This document shows, piece after piece, positions 42,182 through 53,014 of a stretch of 64,000 nt of DNA (its first letter is position 1; each line of letters starts with the position of its first letter). Below the pieces are notes generated by a model. It ran no database searches, was not told the origin of the DNA, and saw nothing but the letters and a program-made list of their open reading frames with translations. The stretch comes from Dactylorhiza incarnata (Eukaryota > Streptophyta > Magnoliopsida > Asparagales > Orchidaceae): positions 4,960,001 to 5,024,000 of the forward strand of contig JAWHQI010000068.1 of NCBI GenBank assembly GCA_033032865.1. Reading direction: 5' to 3'. Position numbers and translations under genes: made by a program.

Positions 42182-43021
42182 ATGTCAGGTGCAGCCGCCT
42201 CCGGCGAAACTCCTCCGCCTCCACCTCCCTCCCGCCGCGGCCTCCCTCCCCCTTGCTGGTCACATGAAGAAACCCTAGCCCTCGTCGAATCCTTCCGTGA
42301 CAAGTGGCACGCCCTCCGCTGCGGCAACCTCCGCGCCACCGATTGGGACGTGGTTGCTGCCGACCTCACCCGCCGCTGCTCCCGGCTTCCGTCCGCGACC
42401 CCAAAAACCACCGTTCAGTGCCGCCACAAGATAGAGAAACTCCGTAAGAGATTCCGATCCGAGCGCCTCCGTTCCCTCACAGTCCGCACCTCCTCTTCCT
42501 GGCCCTTCCTTCCCCTTATGAAATCCCTCGACCGCCCTCCCCCTACCCCCTCCGACTTCCCCTCTAACTCCGATTCCGCAGGCAACGTCCGCAGACACCC
42601 CCCTCTCATGTCCAATGGCCACAAAGGGTTCCGATTCACGATACCCAAGGCGATCCGGTCCAAGATCGCCCCTAGTTCTGGCGCGCGACGGTCAGTGAAG
42701 CACAAGGCAGAGTTCGAGGCCGTATCAGTGATGCCTCCGATGGAGGAGCTGAAGCAGAAGTTGAAGGGCAAGAGTGAGGAAAAGAGGGAAAGTGAGGGAG
42801 ACGTGGTGGGGAAGATGGTTTCGGCCCTAAGGACGGTTGGGGATGGGTTTATGAGGATGGAACGGATGAAGATGGATATGGACAGGGAGACGGAGAGGAT
42901 GAGAATGGAGATGGAGCTGAAGCGGACGGACTTGATCCTCAATTCACAGAGCCGGGTTGTTGATGCTTTCGTGAAGGGTTTTGTTGGTTCTGGCATAAAG
43001 ATGGCCAAAGTTCCTCCATAA
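42182..43021 (+). CDS. Trihelix transcription factor, ASIL/SIP1 type
   Basis: A single open frame of 279 residues without introns. After a Pro-rich start, the DNA-binding trihelix (Myb/SANT-like) domain spans about residues 24-100. It has regularly placed tryptophans W26, W42 and W55 and the strongly basic third helix TVQCRHKIEKLRKRFRSERL. A middle linker is rich in Ser and Pro. The C-terminal part (about 210-265) is a Met/Arg/Glu-rich coiled coil (MRMERMKMDMDRETERMRMEMELKRTD), as in the SIP1/ASIL clade, used for dimerisation. These are nuclear repressors; Arabidopsis ASIL1 represses seed-maturation genes in seedlings. The gene is GC-rich in its 5' half, unlike the AT-rich surroundings. It is the only convincing host gene in the window and appears intact. 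Confidence 0.93.
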   Translation: MSGAAASGETPPPPPPSRRGLPPPCWSHEETLALVESFRDKWHALRCGNLRATDWDVVAADLTRRCSRLPSATPKTTVQCRHKIEKLRKRFRSERLRSLTVRTSSSWPFLPLMKSLDRPPPTPSDFPSNSDSAGNVRRHPPLMSNGHKGFRFTIPKAIRSKIAPSSGARRSVKHKAEFEAVSVMPPMEELKQKLKGKSEEKRESEGDVVGKMVSALRTVGDGFMRMERMKMDMDRETERMRMEMELKRTDLILNSQSRVVDAFVKGFVGSGIKMAKVPP

Positions 43022-45617
43022 TGTTAAGTGAAGCTGGATTTATGTGGATTCATGGTTCTTGCGATGCAAGGAATTGGGTAATCCTGAGTAATTGTTGCAT
43101 TTGGTTATTGATAGATTTGTTTTTCTGCTTAGAATTGTTCTTTCTCTGGTTTGATATCAGCTAAGTGTTAGTAAAATACAGTGTCACTACGCCTAATTGT
43201 GTTATCGAAATTTTAAATTAGGATAATCATAAAAGTCTGAATGCAGTGACTATTAAATGCAGGATCGTCTTATTCAAAACCTACTAATCTCTATTGGAGT
43301 AAAAATGAAGGATTATATTTCTAAATAATTAATCTAAATTAAGAACATACAAATGAAATGGAACTTGGGCGAACGATAAATTTACTGAAGTGCAGATATA
43401 TAGTTTATAATGTTCTTGGCCTCAATTTCATTCCTCATGATGGCAGAAATTCGCAAGAGTCTTGATGTATTTCTCCTGTTGAAGTCCACGACGACCTCGC
43501 CAACATACAAGAATCTCTACGTGTTGAATCTACACAACCCAAGTAAGTCAGAACCAAATGTATATACAGTTAAACCGCATCATATTTATTATCTCAAATC
43601 GATCTAATCAATGTTTTAACCAAACGAGTTCTGATTGCAGATAATGGTTATCATGGATCAACAAAAGCTCATTATAATTAATTGGGAATAATTCAAAACT
43701 CTTATCAGTCCCTCTAATCCACACCTGATTTGGTTCATCCTCACAGCTAATAGTGTAACGAAGAAATTAAGGGCAATTAATCTTATTACCTTTGGGATGC
43801 AAAATCGGGTTGTAGTTGAACCAACCCAAAATTAGTGGATTGAGTAGAAAGTAAGCAACAACTTGTTGTATGAATGGAGTGGAACCTTCAACCTTAGTAG
43901 ATCCTCACTAATTCAGCATGAACATACCATCTCTGAAGTTGCAGTCGTCAATAGTAGAAAGGATCTAGAGTCGGTTGCTTGTGATCTTTATATATAAGCG
44001 GCCTTTGATCTTTGCTGTCTGATAAACTGAAGGCCTAACTAGCCTCTTTCGATTTCCAAAACTAAGAGGAAAATGGTTGCCGACCTCTCCAAAATTCTGC
44101 AGACTTGAGTTCTTCTCCGGTATCGCCGTCAGGGAGGATGCAAGGACGGAGATCACCAAGGATGGTCGCCGGCGATGGGGATCTCCAATCGATGGTGAGA
44201 GGCAAGTCTCTTTTCAAGAGATTAGGTCCAGCCGTGAATCTCCTCAGAACTGAAAGAGGAATTAGGGCCGGCGGTTTTCCATTCGCGAGGAAGAAGAGAG
44301 GAATGGCGTTTCACCCTTGTTCACAGCCGTGAATCACATGGATGGAATGTTTTGACTTTAATAGGAAAGTCAGACATTAGGAGTTACCAAAAATGGGGTT
44401 AATGAATCTCAATAACTCATAATGAAATTAATCCTACAAATTAATTATGATTAATTTCCCCATGCAAAAACGTAGCGTGCCAAGGGCGAGACCAATTCGC
44501 GCCATAAAGTTACGAGACGATCTGACCCACCTATCACAGACTTCGACCGTTCGCGCGATTAAATTAACACGCGCTCTAAGAAGTCTGAATAGATCCAAAT
44601 ATTAGCGTACGATTTTGTCGACCATCTCAATGAATTACGTCTACTTCATGAAAATTTCTAACACTAAGTTCCTGAATGATAATGTTTTGTTTCTGAAATG
44701 TATGTTCATCATTCCATTGACAGCTGCCCAACAGAAAGATTGTTGTAAGTTTGCTGCTCGTCTCACTATTTGGTGCTTGGCACGGAACCTTTACTTTTTG
44801 CAATACACTGTTCGAAAATTCTGCTACAGGAATTGTTTGGCTCACATTTGATAGATGGGTGCCTTGGGATAGGAATACGACCAGATGTGGTGCTCATTTC
44901 GTTGAGTAGCATTCTCGGTTGCCTCGCTGAATCCCTTCAGCCTTGTGGCTTCATGAGTTTCTCCAAGGCCATGTTTCCGCCTTCATTTCAGGGCTAAATG
45001 CTGTTTTCCGCTCAATTCAGACTGCACACTCCTCCCGTACAACTGTGGTTGTTCTAAATCACGTTTTATTCTTCCTTTGGGGCCAACAAAAGGAGCCTTC
45101 AATTGGTCTCAGTGCATATTCTTGCCATTTCAACTTACCTAACTAGGACCAGAAAAGTTAGGACAGAAGTTTGCCTTTTACTTGACAAGGGAGAATTTAA
45201 ATGTAACAGTTCAGGGTAGAATATGTTCACGTGGCTATACTTTTTGTATTAGATTGGTTTGTGTAAATTCTTTCACTGATTATGCATCAGATTTGTTTTT
45301 CTAACGTCTGGGGCTTAATTTTAAGCTTAAAATGGCCCTCAAAACTATCTTTTCACATGAAAACAAATTCAAAAACTAATCCTATTTATACTCTCCCGTT
45401 TAAGGAAAAAATATCCAGTTCACGAATAGCAGATTTTCTAATCAAGTACTTTTGTAGGCTATCCTCTTTTATATGTTCAGACCAAAGCAGATAAAGCCAT
45501 TCTCAATGAGATACTTCAAGCCTGACAAAATTTGATGTCCCCTACAGCATGTGGCTGTTACAGCTGTCTCTAATAGTTTTAATAGTTTTGGTGGGATAGC
45601 ATGTGGCTGTTACAGCC
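43022..45617. other. Intergenic sequence, no supported gene
   Basis: The start should hold the 3' untranslated region of the trihelix gene. Beyond that there are only short frames without domain features. 43960-44340 has GC-rich text (GGTCGCCGGCGATGGGGATC) resembling worn Gypsy LTR leader sequence, and 44460-44600 has CGCG-rich segments. A direct repeat AGCATGTGGCTGTTACAG occurs at 45546 and 45598. Confidence 0.45.
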
Positions 45618-45620
45618 TTA

Positions 45621-45774
45621 GGCTCCGTTTGGGGGGACTTATTTTCACCGGTCAAGCGGTTACGACCGCATGAACCGGACCTTAACCGACCGCATGAACC
45701 GGACCTTAATTAAGGTCCGATTCATGCGGTCGTAACCGCTTGACCGGTGAAAATAAGTCCCCCCAAACGGAGCC
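45621..45774. mobile_element. Fold-back MITE, 154 bp
   Basis: The ends GGCTCCGTTTGGGGGGACTT and their exact reverse complement bound an almost completely palindromic unit with arms of about 60 bp. The left arm contains a 24-bp internal duplication (ACCGCATGAACCGGACCTTAA twice) that the right arm lacks. The flanks are TTA on the left and TAA on the right, so the target duplication is TA at most. GGCTCCGTTTGG ends are common in plant MITEs, but the superfamily cannot be fixed from this copy. Confidence 0.9.
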
Positions 45775-45777
45775 TAA

Positions 45778-47266
45778 ATTTCCACATGCTTTCAGCCAGA
45801 CTCCTTGTGATGCTTCTCCTTACTGAGGTCTACTGACACAATGCTTATTATATGTCTCAATACTATCATCCTGCTGGCTTGTCAGCAACCGCTACGCATT
45901 GCATCAATGAATGATGTGTTTGTTGCCCCACCAACTGTGAATGTTGGGACATTTGGCGTGACTCTTACTCCGATGTTTCTGATTGATACAATTAGCTCCA
46001 CTTGCCTTGTTGTGTGCAATACCTCAACTCAATCTTGTCATTAACATGATCATTGATTATGTCACGATGTAAGACTACCATGTTTGCATGTCAATAAGCT
46101 AACTCTGCTAAAAAAATCATACTCAGAGAAGTCAAAACCTAGAAATAAATAACAAACGACGGAGTACTCTTTTTATAAAAGAAATAGTGCCTCATACAAA
46201 TCAGACCAAAAAAAGATTTAAAGTCTAATTGAAACTAAAATAATATATTTCAGATTTATTACATCAAATGCTAAAAACATAAATATACTTTAAATGTACT
46301 CCCCAGCGTCATCTGGTGCATGAAGACGAGTGGAAGAACATAAGACAGAAGAAGGTGAGGTCTCACCCAAGGGTCATGCCTAACCTTGGGAGGTCTTGCC
46401 GATCCTACTGAGGGATCACACAACATACCTATGGAGTTCCAATGACATTCTGAGGACTCGATGTCAGTTGGAGTATCTGAGGTCTCAACAATGCCATTCG
46501 TGAGACATCTCCAAGTGCTCTACAGATTTCAGGCTGGCTGCAAAACCACAGAGCTGCCTGATAGCCGCCCGTCAGGCAACTTCCCCAACTCCTATAAATA
46601 CTCATCATTTGTACAATGAGATGCATTGGTTGGAGTCATGCTAGAACTCGTGCATCTTCCTGACAATCTCACTGAAACAACTTTCTTGGTTTTCAGAGGA
46701 ATTCTTATGCACACTTGAGTTTGCAGTGGCGCCTCTTACTTGTCAGCTCTTATTTAATTAATAAAGTTGTTGCTCCCTCTCTCTCTTCAGTTTCCTTTTG
46801 CCTCTCCCACACGATTTTTGGGAGAACTCGAGGTTATCTAGGTCCAAGCATTCTTAACGTTAGCAGTATTGCAGGTCTCAACTCCAACAACTTTGTTCCT
46901 TGAGCATGGACTTTGGTTGTGAATGGAAAAAATAGATGTGTTATAGTAGAAGGAAGCGACTATTCTTTAGTGCGAGATGACTAGCGAATCCTCTCGGAGT
47001 ACACACATCGTGACAACTTCCCCTCCCTCAAGTAAAACATGAAAACTTTCACGTAGGTAGACACAATAGTAGTTAGGGCGAGTGCGAGCACTCCACCCGA
47101 ACGGTCTCTAGAGATTATTGATGCTCCACCTCCTCTTCGACGACATCGAATGGGTGGGGGGGGGGGGGGGGGGGAGGGCAAGAAGGAAGGTCGTCAACAC
47201 TTATCATGAATATGTGCTACATTGATAGCTCCCACATCAACCTGTGCTCTATTATGATGATCATGC
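45778..47266. other. Intergenic sequence, no supported gene
   Basis: Only short frames without recognisable features. ACGGAGTACT near 46160 may be a Stowaway-like scrap. A G16 run lies at about 47159-47174, close to the poly-G of the Copia LTR stub. Confidence 0.45.
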
Positions 47267-47312
47267 TGTTGGATCGATAGGCGCCCTTAGAGGGGGGGGG
47301 GGGGGGGGGGGG
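47267..47312 (-). repeat. Stub of a Copia LTR interrupted by Gypsy-2
   Basis: TGTTGGATCGATAGGCGCCC, TTAGA and a G21 run match the ends of the Copia-0 and Copia-3 LTRs. The sequence then changes abruptly into the Gypsy-2 LTR inside the G run. No primer site lies to the left, so this was a 3' or solo LTR of a minus-strand element; its remainder should lie beyond the right end of the window. Confidence 0.8.
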
Positions 47313-48509
47313 TGTCACAACCCGCATTTTCTCCGTATTAAATAATATGTCAGAGTAAGAGAAAATACGCGTCATGATGCCACGTCATGCAGAGGACAAC
47401 TGCAGACGCTCAGACAGCTCTACGTTCACATTTTTCTTTAGGAAGCCATGAACTTTATGTTTAAAACTTAATTTAAGTTTAAAATTTTCAAACACCGTGT
47501 CCCTCGGTTTAATGGCTCAACTAGTCCATAAATAAGAAAGTATAGATTTACGCAGCGGAGAATACATAATTTACTTTAATTTACCCTATATGAGCATGAT
47601 GAAACTAACCAACATTCTGATGATATGCACTTCTAGATTTAATATAAGTACAAAAAAAGTTTCTTTTACGAGCTTCAAAATAGAGTGATAACAGTTTAAA
47701 AGGAGATGTCATGTAGTAAGAATTATGCAGTTTGTATATAAAGTAACTACCATGCATCATAACATAAAACCTTCTCAGAGAACAATTGCATAAATAACAA
47801 TGACGGTAGTAGCATAAAAATAGCAAGAACAAGTCTAACATAAAAGAACTCAGGCTATGGGTGTCAACAAACTGACACGGACCCACAACCCTAATAAGTT
47901 CTGAAAGGAAACAACAAACTACCTCTCAAAGTGAGAGTAAGGAAACAACTACTGCAAATCTGAAGAAGACAGATCTCGGTCAGCTCCACCTGCTACAGAT
48001 CTGAACCTGAGGCATTCAAAAGAAAGGAATGTCTCAGCACAAAGGCATGAAAAGACATTATAATCAAAGAGTAAGAGAAAACTCAACAAAGAGGGTTACC
48101 AACCCAATCAAGAATAGCTGTGAACATCAGCAAAATTAATAAGGAATTATTAGCATCCAAAAGTAAGGAACGACTGGCATAAACTGCGGTCAAAGTTGCA
48201 TTGCAACAACATTCAAAAGGGAAAGGTGCCGAGTTGCCCAAGAAGTGAATTCCTATCCCATCCATAAAAGAGTACTGAGGCGGAGACATTATTTCCAACC
48301 AACCATCAGACCAAAACATCTGAGGCACACAATCACTGTGGCGGGGGTTGCAACCCACCAACCAACAGTCTACATGTACTGAGGCGGAGACATTCGTTCA
48401 AACCAACCATCAGATCAAAACATCCAACTGGGAATAGAGGTTCACAAAAATCCTGACCAAAACAGACACCACAGAAAAACCCGGACACAATTCCAAGAAA
48501 AACCCGACC

Positions 48510-48810
48510 TTACAGAGAATTCGTCGAAATAAATTCAACGATTCCAAGGAATATCGACGAATTCGTCGAAATACATTCGACGAATTACGAAGACAATCGG
48601 CGAAAATCACTATCTAAGGCATTCGACTAATCGGCGAATCAGATTAACTATTTCACGAAAGTCTAGATCTATTCGAAACGAGCCTAAAGCCAAACGACGA
48701 ATTCGGCGAAATGAATTCGGCGAATTCGACTTATCCGATTTAACTTACACGAAATCATTTCTTCGAATCCTTTGGTATTCGACGAAGTCGACGGAACATG
48801 ATCGACGAAT
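48510..48810. repeat. AATTCGTCGAA / TTCGGCGAA motif cluster in the Gypsy-2 LTR
   Basis: About ten copies of GAATTCGTCGAAAT, GAATTCGGCGAAAT, ATTCGACGAATT and related forms occur on both strands. The core TTCG-N-CGAA is the same as in the Gypsy-1 and Copia-0 LTR arrays. Confidence 0.8.
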
Positions 48811-49365
48811 TATGACTTAGAGGGAGATCGGTGATTTCATATATTTTGACAATCTTGATAAAATACTTGACTACTCAGTCAAATAGACGATTTTCAACAG
48901 AAAACGATATATAATGTATCTTGTCTAAATTAGATACGAGTAAAAACGGTAAAGAATGAACAATAACGCGGCAAGAAGGAAGAGTCCACCACTTGCCTCA
49001 AACCTTTCGAAGAAGACGGCCTCCGACTCGCTCCACGTCGCAGATCAACCGCTAGAAAACCTCGAGGAACGATCTCTGAAACTTTTGGGACGAAAAGAAA
49101 GATTAGGGTTATACCCTTCACCAATGAAACTCCACGAAACTAGAAATACTTACCGCACAAGCGAAGAGCTCGGCGAGATCTTTTCAGATCTATGCTTCGA
49201 CGAAGATTTCGTGCTCCGGAGCTCCGCCGGCGGTGATCTGAAGGTTCACGAAAAACAGCGCCGCTCTCGGTTCTAAAAAAGAATCGGGAAAGAAGAAAGG
49301 TGAATAGGGCTTCAGCTTTTCTTTCACGGGAGGAAGAGGATATATATTTATAAGTTATGATTATA

Positions 49366-49391
49366 ATAAAGATAATAATAATAATAATAAT

Positions 49392-49430
<39 letters not shown>

Positions 49431-49489
49431 CGAATTCATATAAACGAACTCATATAAATGAATTCCTATATAACCGAATTCATATAAAC

Positions 49490-49537
<48 letters not shown>

Positions 49538-49652
49538 GAATCGATTCGTATAAACGAATTCCTATAAACGAATTCCTATATAACCGAATTTATAAACGAA
49601 TATACATGTTTATATTTATAATAATCGAATTCATATAAATTGATATAAACGA

Positions 49653-49684
<32 letters not shown>

Positions 49685-49735
49685 AACGAATATATATATA
49701 CGTTAATAATAATTATAATAATTATTATAATAATA
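49366..49735. repeat. Microsatellite field: (ATA)n, (AT)n and ATAAACGAAT units
   Basis: (ATA/TAA)n at 49369-49429, (AT)20 at 49492-49531 and a shorter AT run near 49652-49690. They are separated by repeated (C/A)GAATT(C)(A/C)TATAAACGAAT phrases, so ATAAACGAAT is itself a dispersed unit of about 10-20 bp. Confidence 0.9.
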
Positions 49736-50157
49736 TAACATTATTATCAAAAATAAATGAATGCCGTAATCGACGAAATTCGCACCAAAGGTGAACGACG
49801 ACGCTACGAATCCAACGGCGAAGTCGAAATCAAAATCCGACGTACCGTTCTCGAGATATAAATTTTCGAAGTTTACGACGACACCAAAAACATGCAAATC
49901 TTCTATAAATTACCGAGACTCTAAAATCGCTCAGATCGCCACGAAACTTTAAGGCCCTTTCTAAAATTAAATAATCAAATTTCCTAACGTAAAATTTTCC
50001 AATTCCGGGCAGTTTCAAAATTCGGTCGACGCGACCCAACGGATACAAAAACGCACAAACGACGGCGCTCTGCTAACTCCGCGCTAACGTGACGCCCTAC
50101 GTCATAATGACGTCATCAATATAATTAAATTAATATCCGAAAATTCAGGGCGTTACA

Positions 50158-50172
50158 ACCACTCCCCCTAAA
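50158..50172 (-). promoter_or_regulatory. Polypurine tract of Gypsy-2
   Basis: The minus strand reads TTTTAGGGGGAGTGG just before TTGTAACGCCC, the start of the 3' LTR. Confidence 0.8.
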
Positions 50173-50270
50173 AATAAGTTTCGTCCCGAAACTTTAACAA
50201 ATAAATCAAACACAACAGGTAGAAGCGAGTAACTAAAAAACTCACGAATGAAAACACTCACCCAAAATAA

Positions 50271-50344
50271 CTAAGAGAAGAAATGAGGATGAGATGTTCT
50301 CATAACCGATTCCAGTTCCCAAGTCGCGCTCTCGACATCTTGGT
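50271..50344 (-). pseudogene. C-terminal end of Gypsy-2 pol, beyond the Copia-3 insertion
   Basis: Directly after the Copia-3 target duplication the minus strand reads DVESATWELESVMRTSHPHFFS and stops. It completes VKVLWRNQ at 59196-59220 to give the typical Gypsy pol ending VLWRNQ-DVESATWE. The two pieces are in the same frame when Copia-3 plus one TTGGT copy is removed. Confidence 0.92.
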
Positions 50345-51436
50345 TGTTTGATCTTGTGGCGCCCTTAGAGGGGGGGGGGGGGGGGGGGGGGGGGGTGAAT
50401 GGGCCTTTTTAAATTATGAATTTTTACTTGAAAATTTTTAAAACAAATTTTGCTTTTCTAAAAATCACTTATAAAAAATTTTCAAACCATGAAATTTTTA
50501 AATTAATTCAAACACAAATTTTTAAGTTAAAAATTAAACAATAAAATTTGCAATTAAAAGAAAGTCATAATTTCATTAATTAAGAAATTCACATACAATA
50601 AAAATGATCTTAACAATGCCTAAGATCAAGGCACAAATATGATAATAAACTTTTAACAATTTTGAGTTTACCAATCCTTCTCCCAAGGATCGGAAGGCTA
50701 TCACTTGTCTCTCCCTAGACCAAGCCCAAGCCTATCCTCTAGATCTTCCCAAGATCTAGACGTAGCACACAAGGCCATGATTTTCTACCAAGCCATGCAA
50801 GGACTTGGACGCTCCGCACAAGGAAGCGATTTTCCCCTAATCCACGCAACGACTTAGACGTCACGCACAAGGAGACGATTTCCCTACCAATACAAAGTGA
50901 AATGTACATAAATGAAAATACAAAATGAAATGAAGAACTCCCTAGAAATTCAGATCTCTGAAAGGAAGGTTGAAGCCTCGAGATGATCGTTGATGTAGAA
51001 GCGCGTCCGATCTTGTCTTCAATCTCAAATCTTCTAAGCACAAATGGGAGTTGATGAGGTTCTGGAGCTCTCTGGTTCGTATGCACTCAGGAAAGGACTT
51101 AGAATCTTCAAAGTTTGGAATGCACGAACAAAACGAACCAATTTTTAGTTTTTCACCGTCACCTGGGCGACATCGCTGTCGGATTCCGACAGCGCTAAAC
51201 TACCGCTCGTCGTGCTGTCGTGCGGGCTGTTGCTGTAACTTCTGTCCTGTCGCCTGGGCGACAGTAGATGTCGAAAATTCCGACATCAAAATTCTCCATA
51301 CAGTTAAATTGAGCTCCAATCAGAATTGTGAACATCTCATACCTGTTACCTGCACACCATCAAGAAAAATAGAATCAAATACAAACGGGATTTTGTTATT
51401 ATCAAACCAGAAGAGTGCGAAACGCATGCTCCAACA
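50345..51436 (-). repeat. 3' LTR of Copia-3
   Basis: The 1092-bp LTR begins TGTTTGATC (TGTTGGATC in the other LTR) and ends CTCCAACA. G26 run at 50370-50395. Palindromes with TGTCG...CGACA lie at 51160-51290. It has a stretch of about 28 bp near 50600 that the 5' LTR lacks. Confidence 0.95.
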
Positions 51437-51449
51437 ATCTCCCCTTTTT
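51437..51449 (-). promoter_or_regulatory. Polypurine tract of Copia-3
   Basis: AAAAAGGGGAGAT on the minus strand next to the 3' LTR. Confidence 0.88.
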
Positions 51450-53014
51450 GATAATAACAAATCCGTATAAAAAGAAATCATGTCTATTTAGATTGTTGTT
51501 TTTAACATATGGTGTGTGCACAAAAATAACATGATATATTCCTCTTAAATGTAAGCTCCCCCTAGATGAAAGCTCCCCCTAAATGAATGCTCCCCCTAAA
51601 TGTGATAGTAAATTGAAATGATGTATTGTTTAGGTGGAAGATTTAGGTGGAATTGTTCTCATGGTTCTTTGATTTCTTGAATATACTTATAAAATTCTCC
51701 CCCTTTTGGTATTAGCAAAAGTTAATTTGAAATGAATGAGTTGGTCTTAAAGGAAGAGATAGGATGTAGAAAATAAGAGTAGGCGGAAGCACTTGTGTTG
51801 AAAATGATTGAAAGTCTTGAAATAATAGTAATATGCCATAGTATTGAATAAACTCATGAAGAGATGGTATAGCCATATGAAGTAGTAAAATAAAAAAAAT
51901 AACTTAAACATGATTAATGTCACTTTAAAGTATCATAGAAAGACACAATTGTGTATAGAAATTTGGAATCTTTTCGGTCCAATTCTCATGAGATGAAGGT
52001 TTATATACCATAATGATGTGTACAAGTGTTGCTTTGATCAAACATATGAAATTATTTAATTTACATGATCATTGGAATATAAAACATAATATAAGCATAT
52101 AAAAACAACTTTGACCTTGAAGATATAGCACAATAAGAATAAAATACCATTTTTTTCTTTTGCACAAGACACTTTACAATTCTTTCCAAGGTGCTCAACC
52201 TCACAATGCTTATTAAGACTTATCAGGAGGGTAAGTAGTGCTTGGTGGAGTATCCTTGTCCTCAATTTAAACTTTTTGTTGATCACATAGTTTGTGATAT
52301 CTTAACTTTATAGTTTGTATAGATATTTATTTTTAATTGACCAAGGATCTCCGAATTCACTTGAATCGCAAAAGATGGTGTATATTTGGTTGTGCTAACA
52401 AATCAAGGTTGAAAGTAGTATATATGAAATGCTATTGTATTATGTTAAAGCAAACATGATTCATGTATATATTAAATAGAAAGACATATGTATGGATCAA
52501 AAAAAGTGAACGTGATAGCTCATTATTATATATAAATAATTTCTCATACTTAGAGGCATGCGAAAACAATTTCCAATAGTCTAAACCACTTAGCAAGAGT
52601 GTCAATACTATGATAGAGTGGAAATGAAATCATATAATCATGTAAATAGCCATTTTTTAAAAAATAAAAAACACATGGTTTGGCATCAATTCATGAGTTG
52701 TGGCATTAATAATGACATATAACTAGTGTAGAGTATCAGAGAGACCAAAATTGAAGATTAATCAAATTTGGGAGCTGTCGGAAGTTTCCGATATGCACTG
52801 TCGCCTGGGCGACAGTGAACTTACCCAGATTTCATTATCTGTATACTGAACTTAATCTTATGTTTATTTCTACTGTTTTTTTGGAACAATTTGTATGAAT
52901 TATTAATGATGTGAGAATTTTTGTTAAGTCATTCAAATTCTATGTTTTGATTTAAAATGATGTTTTTCCATTGTTCTTTATCTTATTAAACTTGATTTGT
53001 CATATTGGATATGC
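51450..53014 (-). other. Post-pol non-coding region of Copia-3
   Basis: There is no 3' ORF, unlike in Copia-1 and Copia-NA. 51553-51600 holds three tandem TTTAGGGGGAGC(T/A)TTCA copies (minus strand, period about 17 bp), and a further AAAAGGGGGAGAATT lies near 51696. Palindromes CTGTCGGAAGTTTCCGATA and CACTGTCGCC-TGGGCGACAGTG lie at 52775-52815. The rest is AT-rich. Confidence 0.8.

Larger units (their letters stand above)
47313..50157 (-). repeat. 3' LTR of Gypsy-2
   Basis: The 2845-bp LTR is bounded by TGTCACAACC and GCGTTACA. It is homologous to the Gypsy-1 LTR at the ends, but the repeat content differs: here the motif is AATTCGTCGAAAT (48510-48800), followed by a field of AT-rich microsatellites and ATAAACGAAT repeats (49360-49730). 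Confidence 0.85.

Noticed and set aside
44615..45146. Cluster of short overlapping frames suggesting a small gene
   Set aside because: No frame is long, no domain is recognisable, frames change often and no splice sites link them convincingly.
45618..45777. TTA target duplication (PIF/Harbinger type) for the MITE
   Set aside because: The flanks are TTA and TAA, an inverted and not a direct repeat. Only TA could be a direct duplication, so superfamily was left open.
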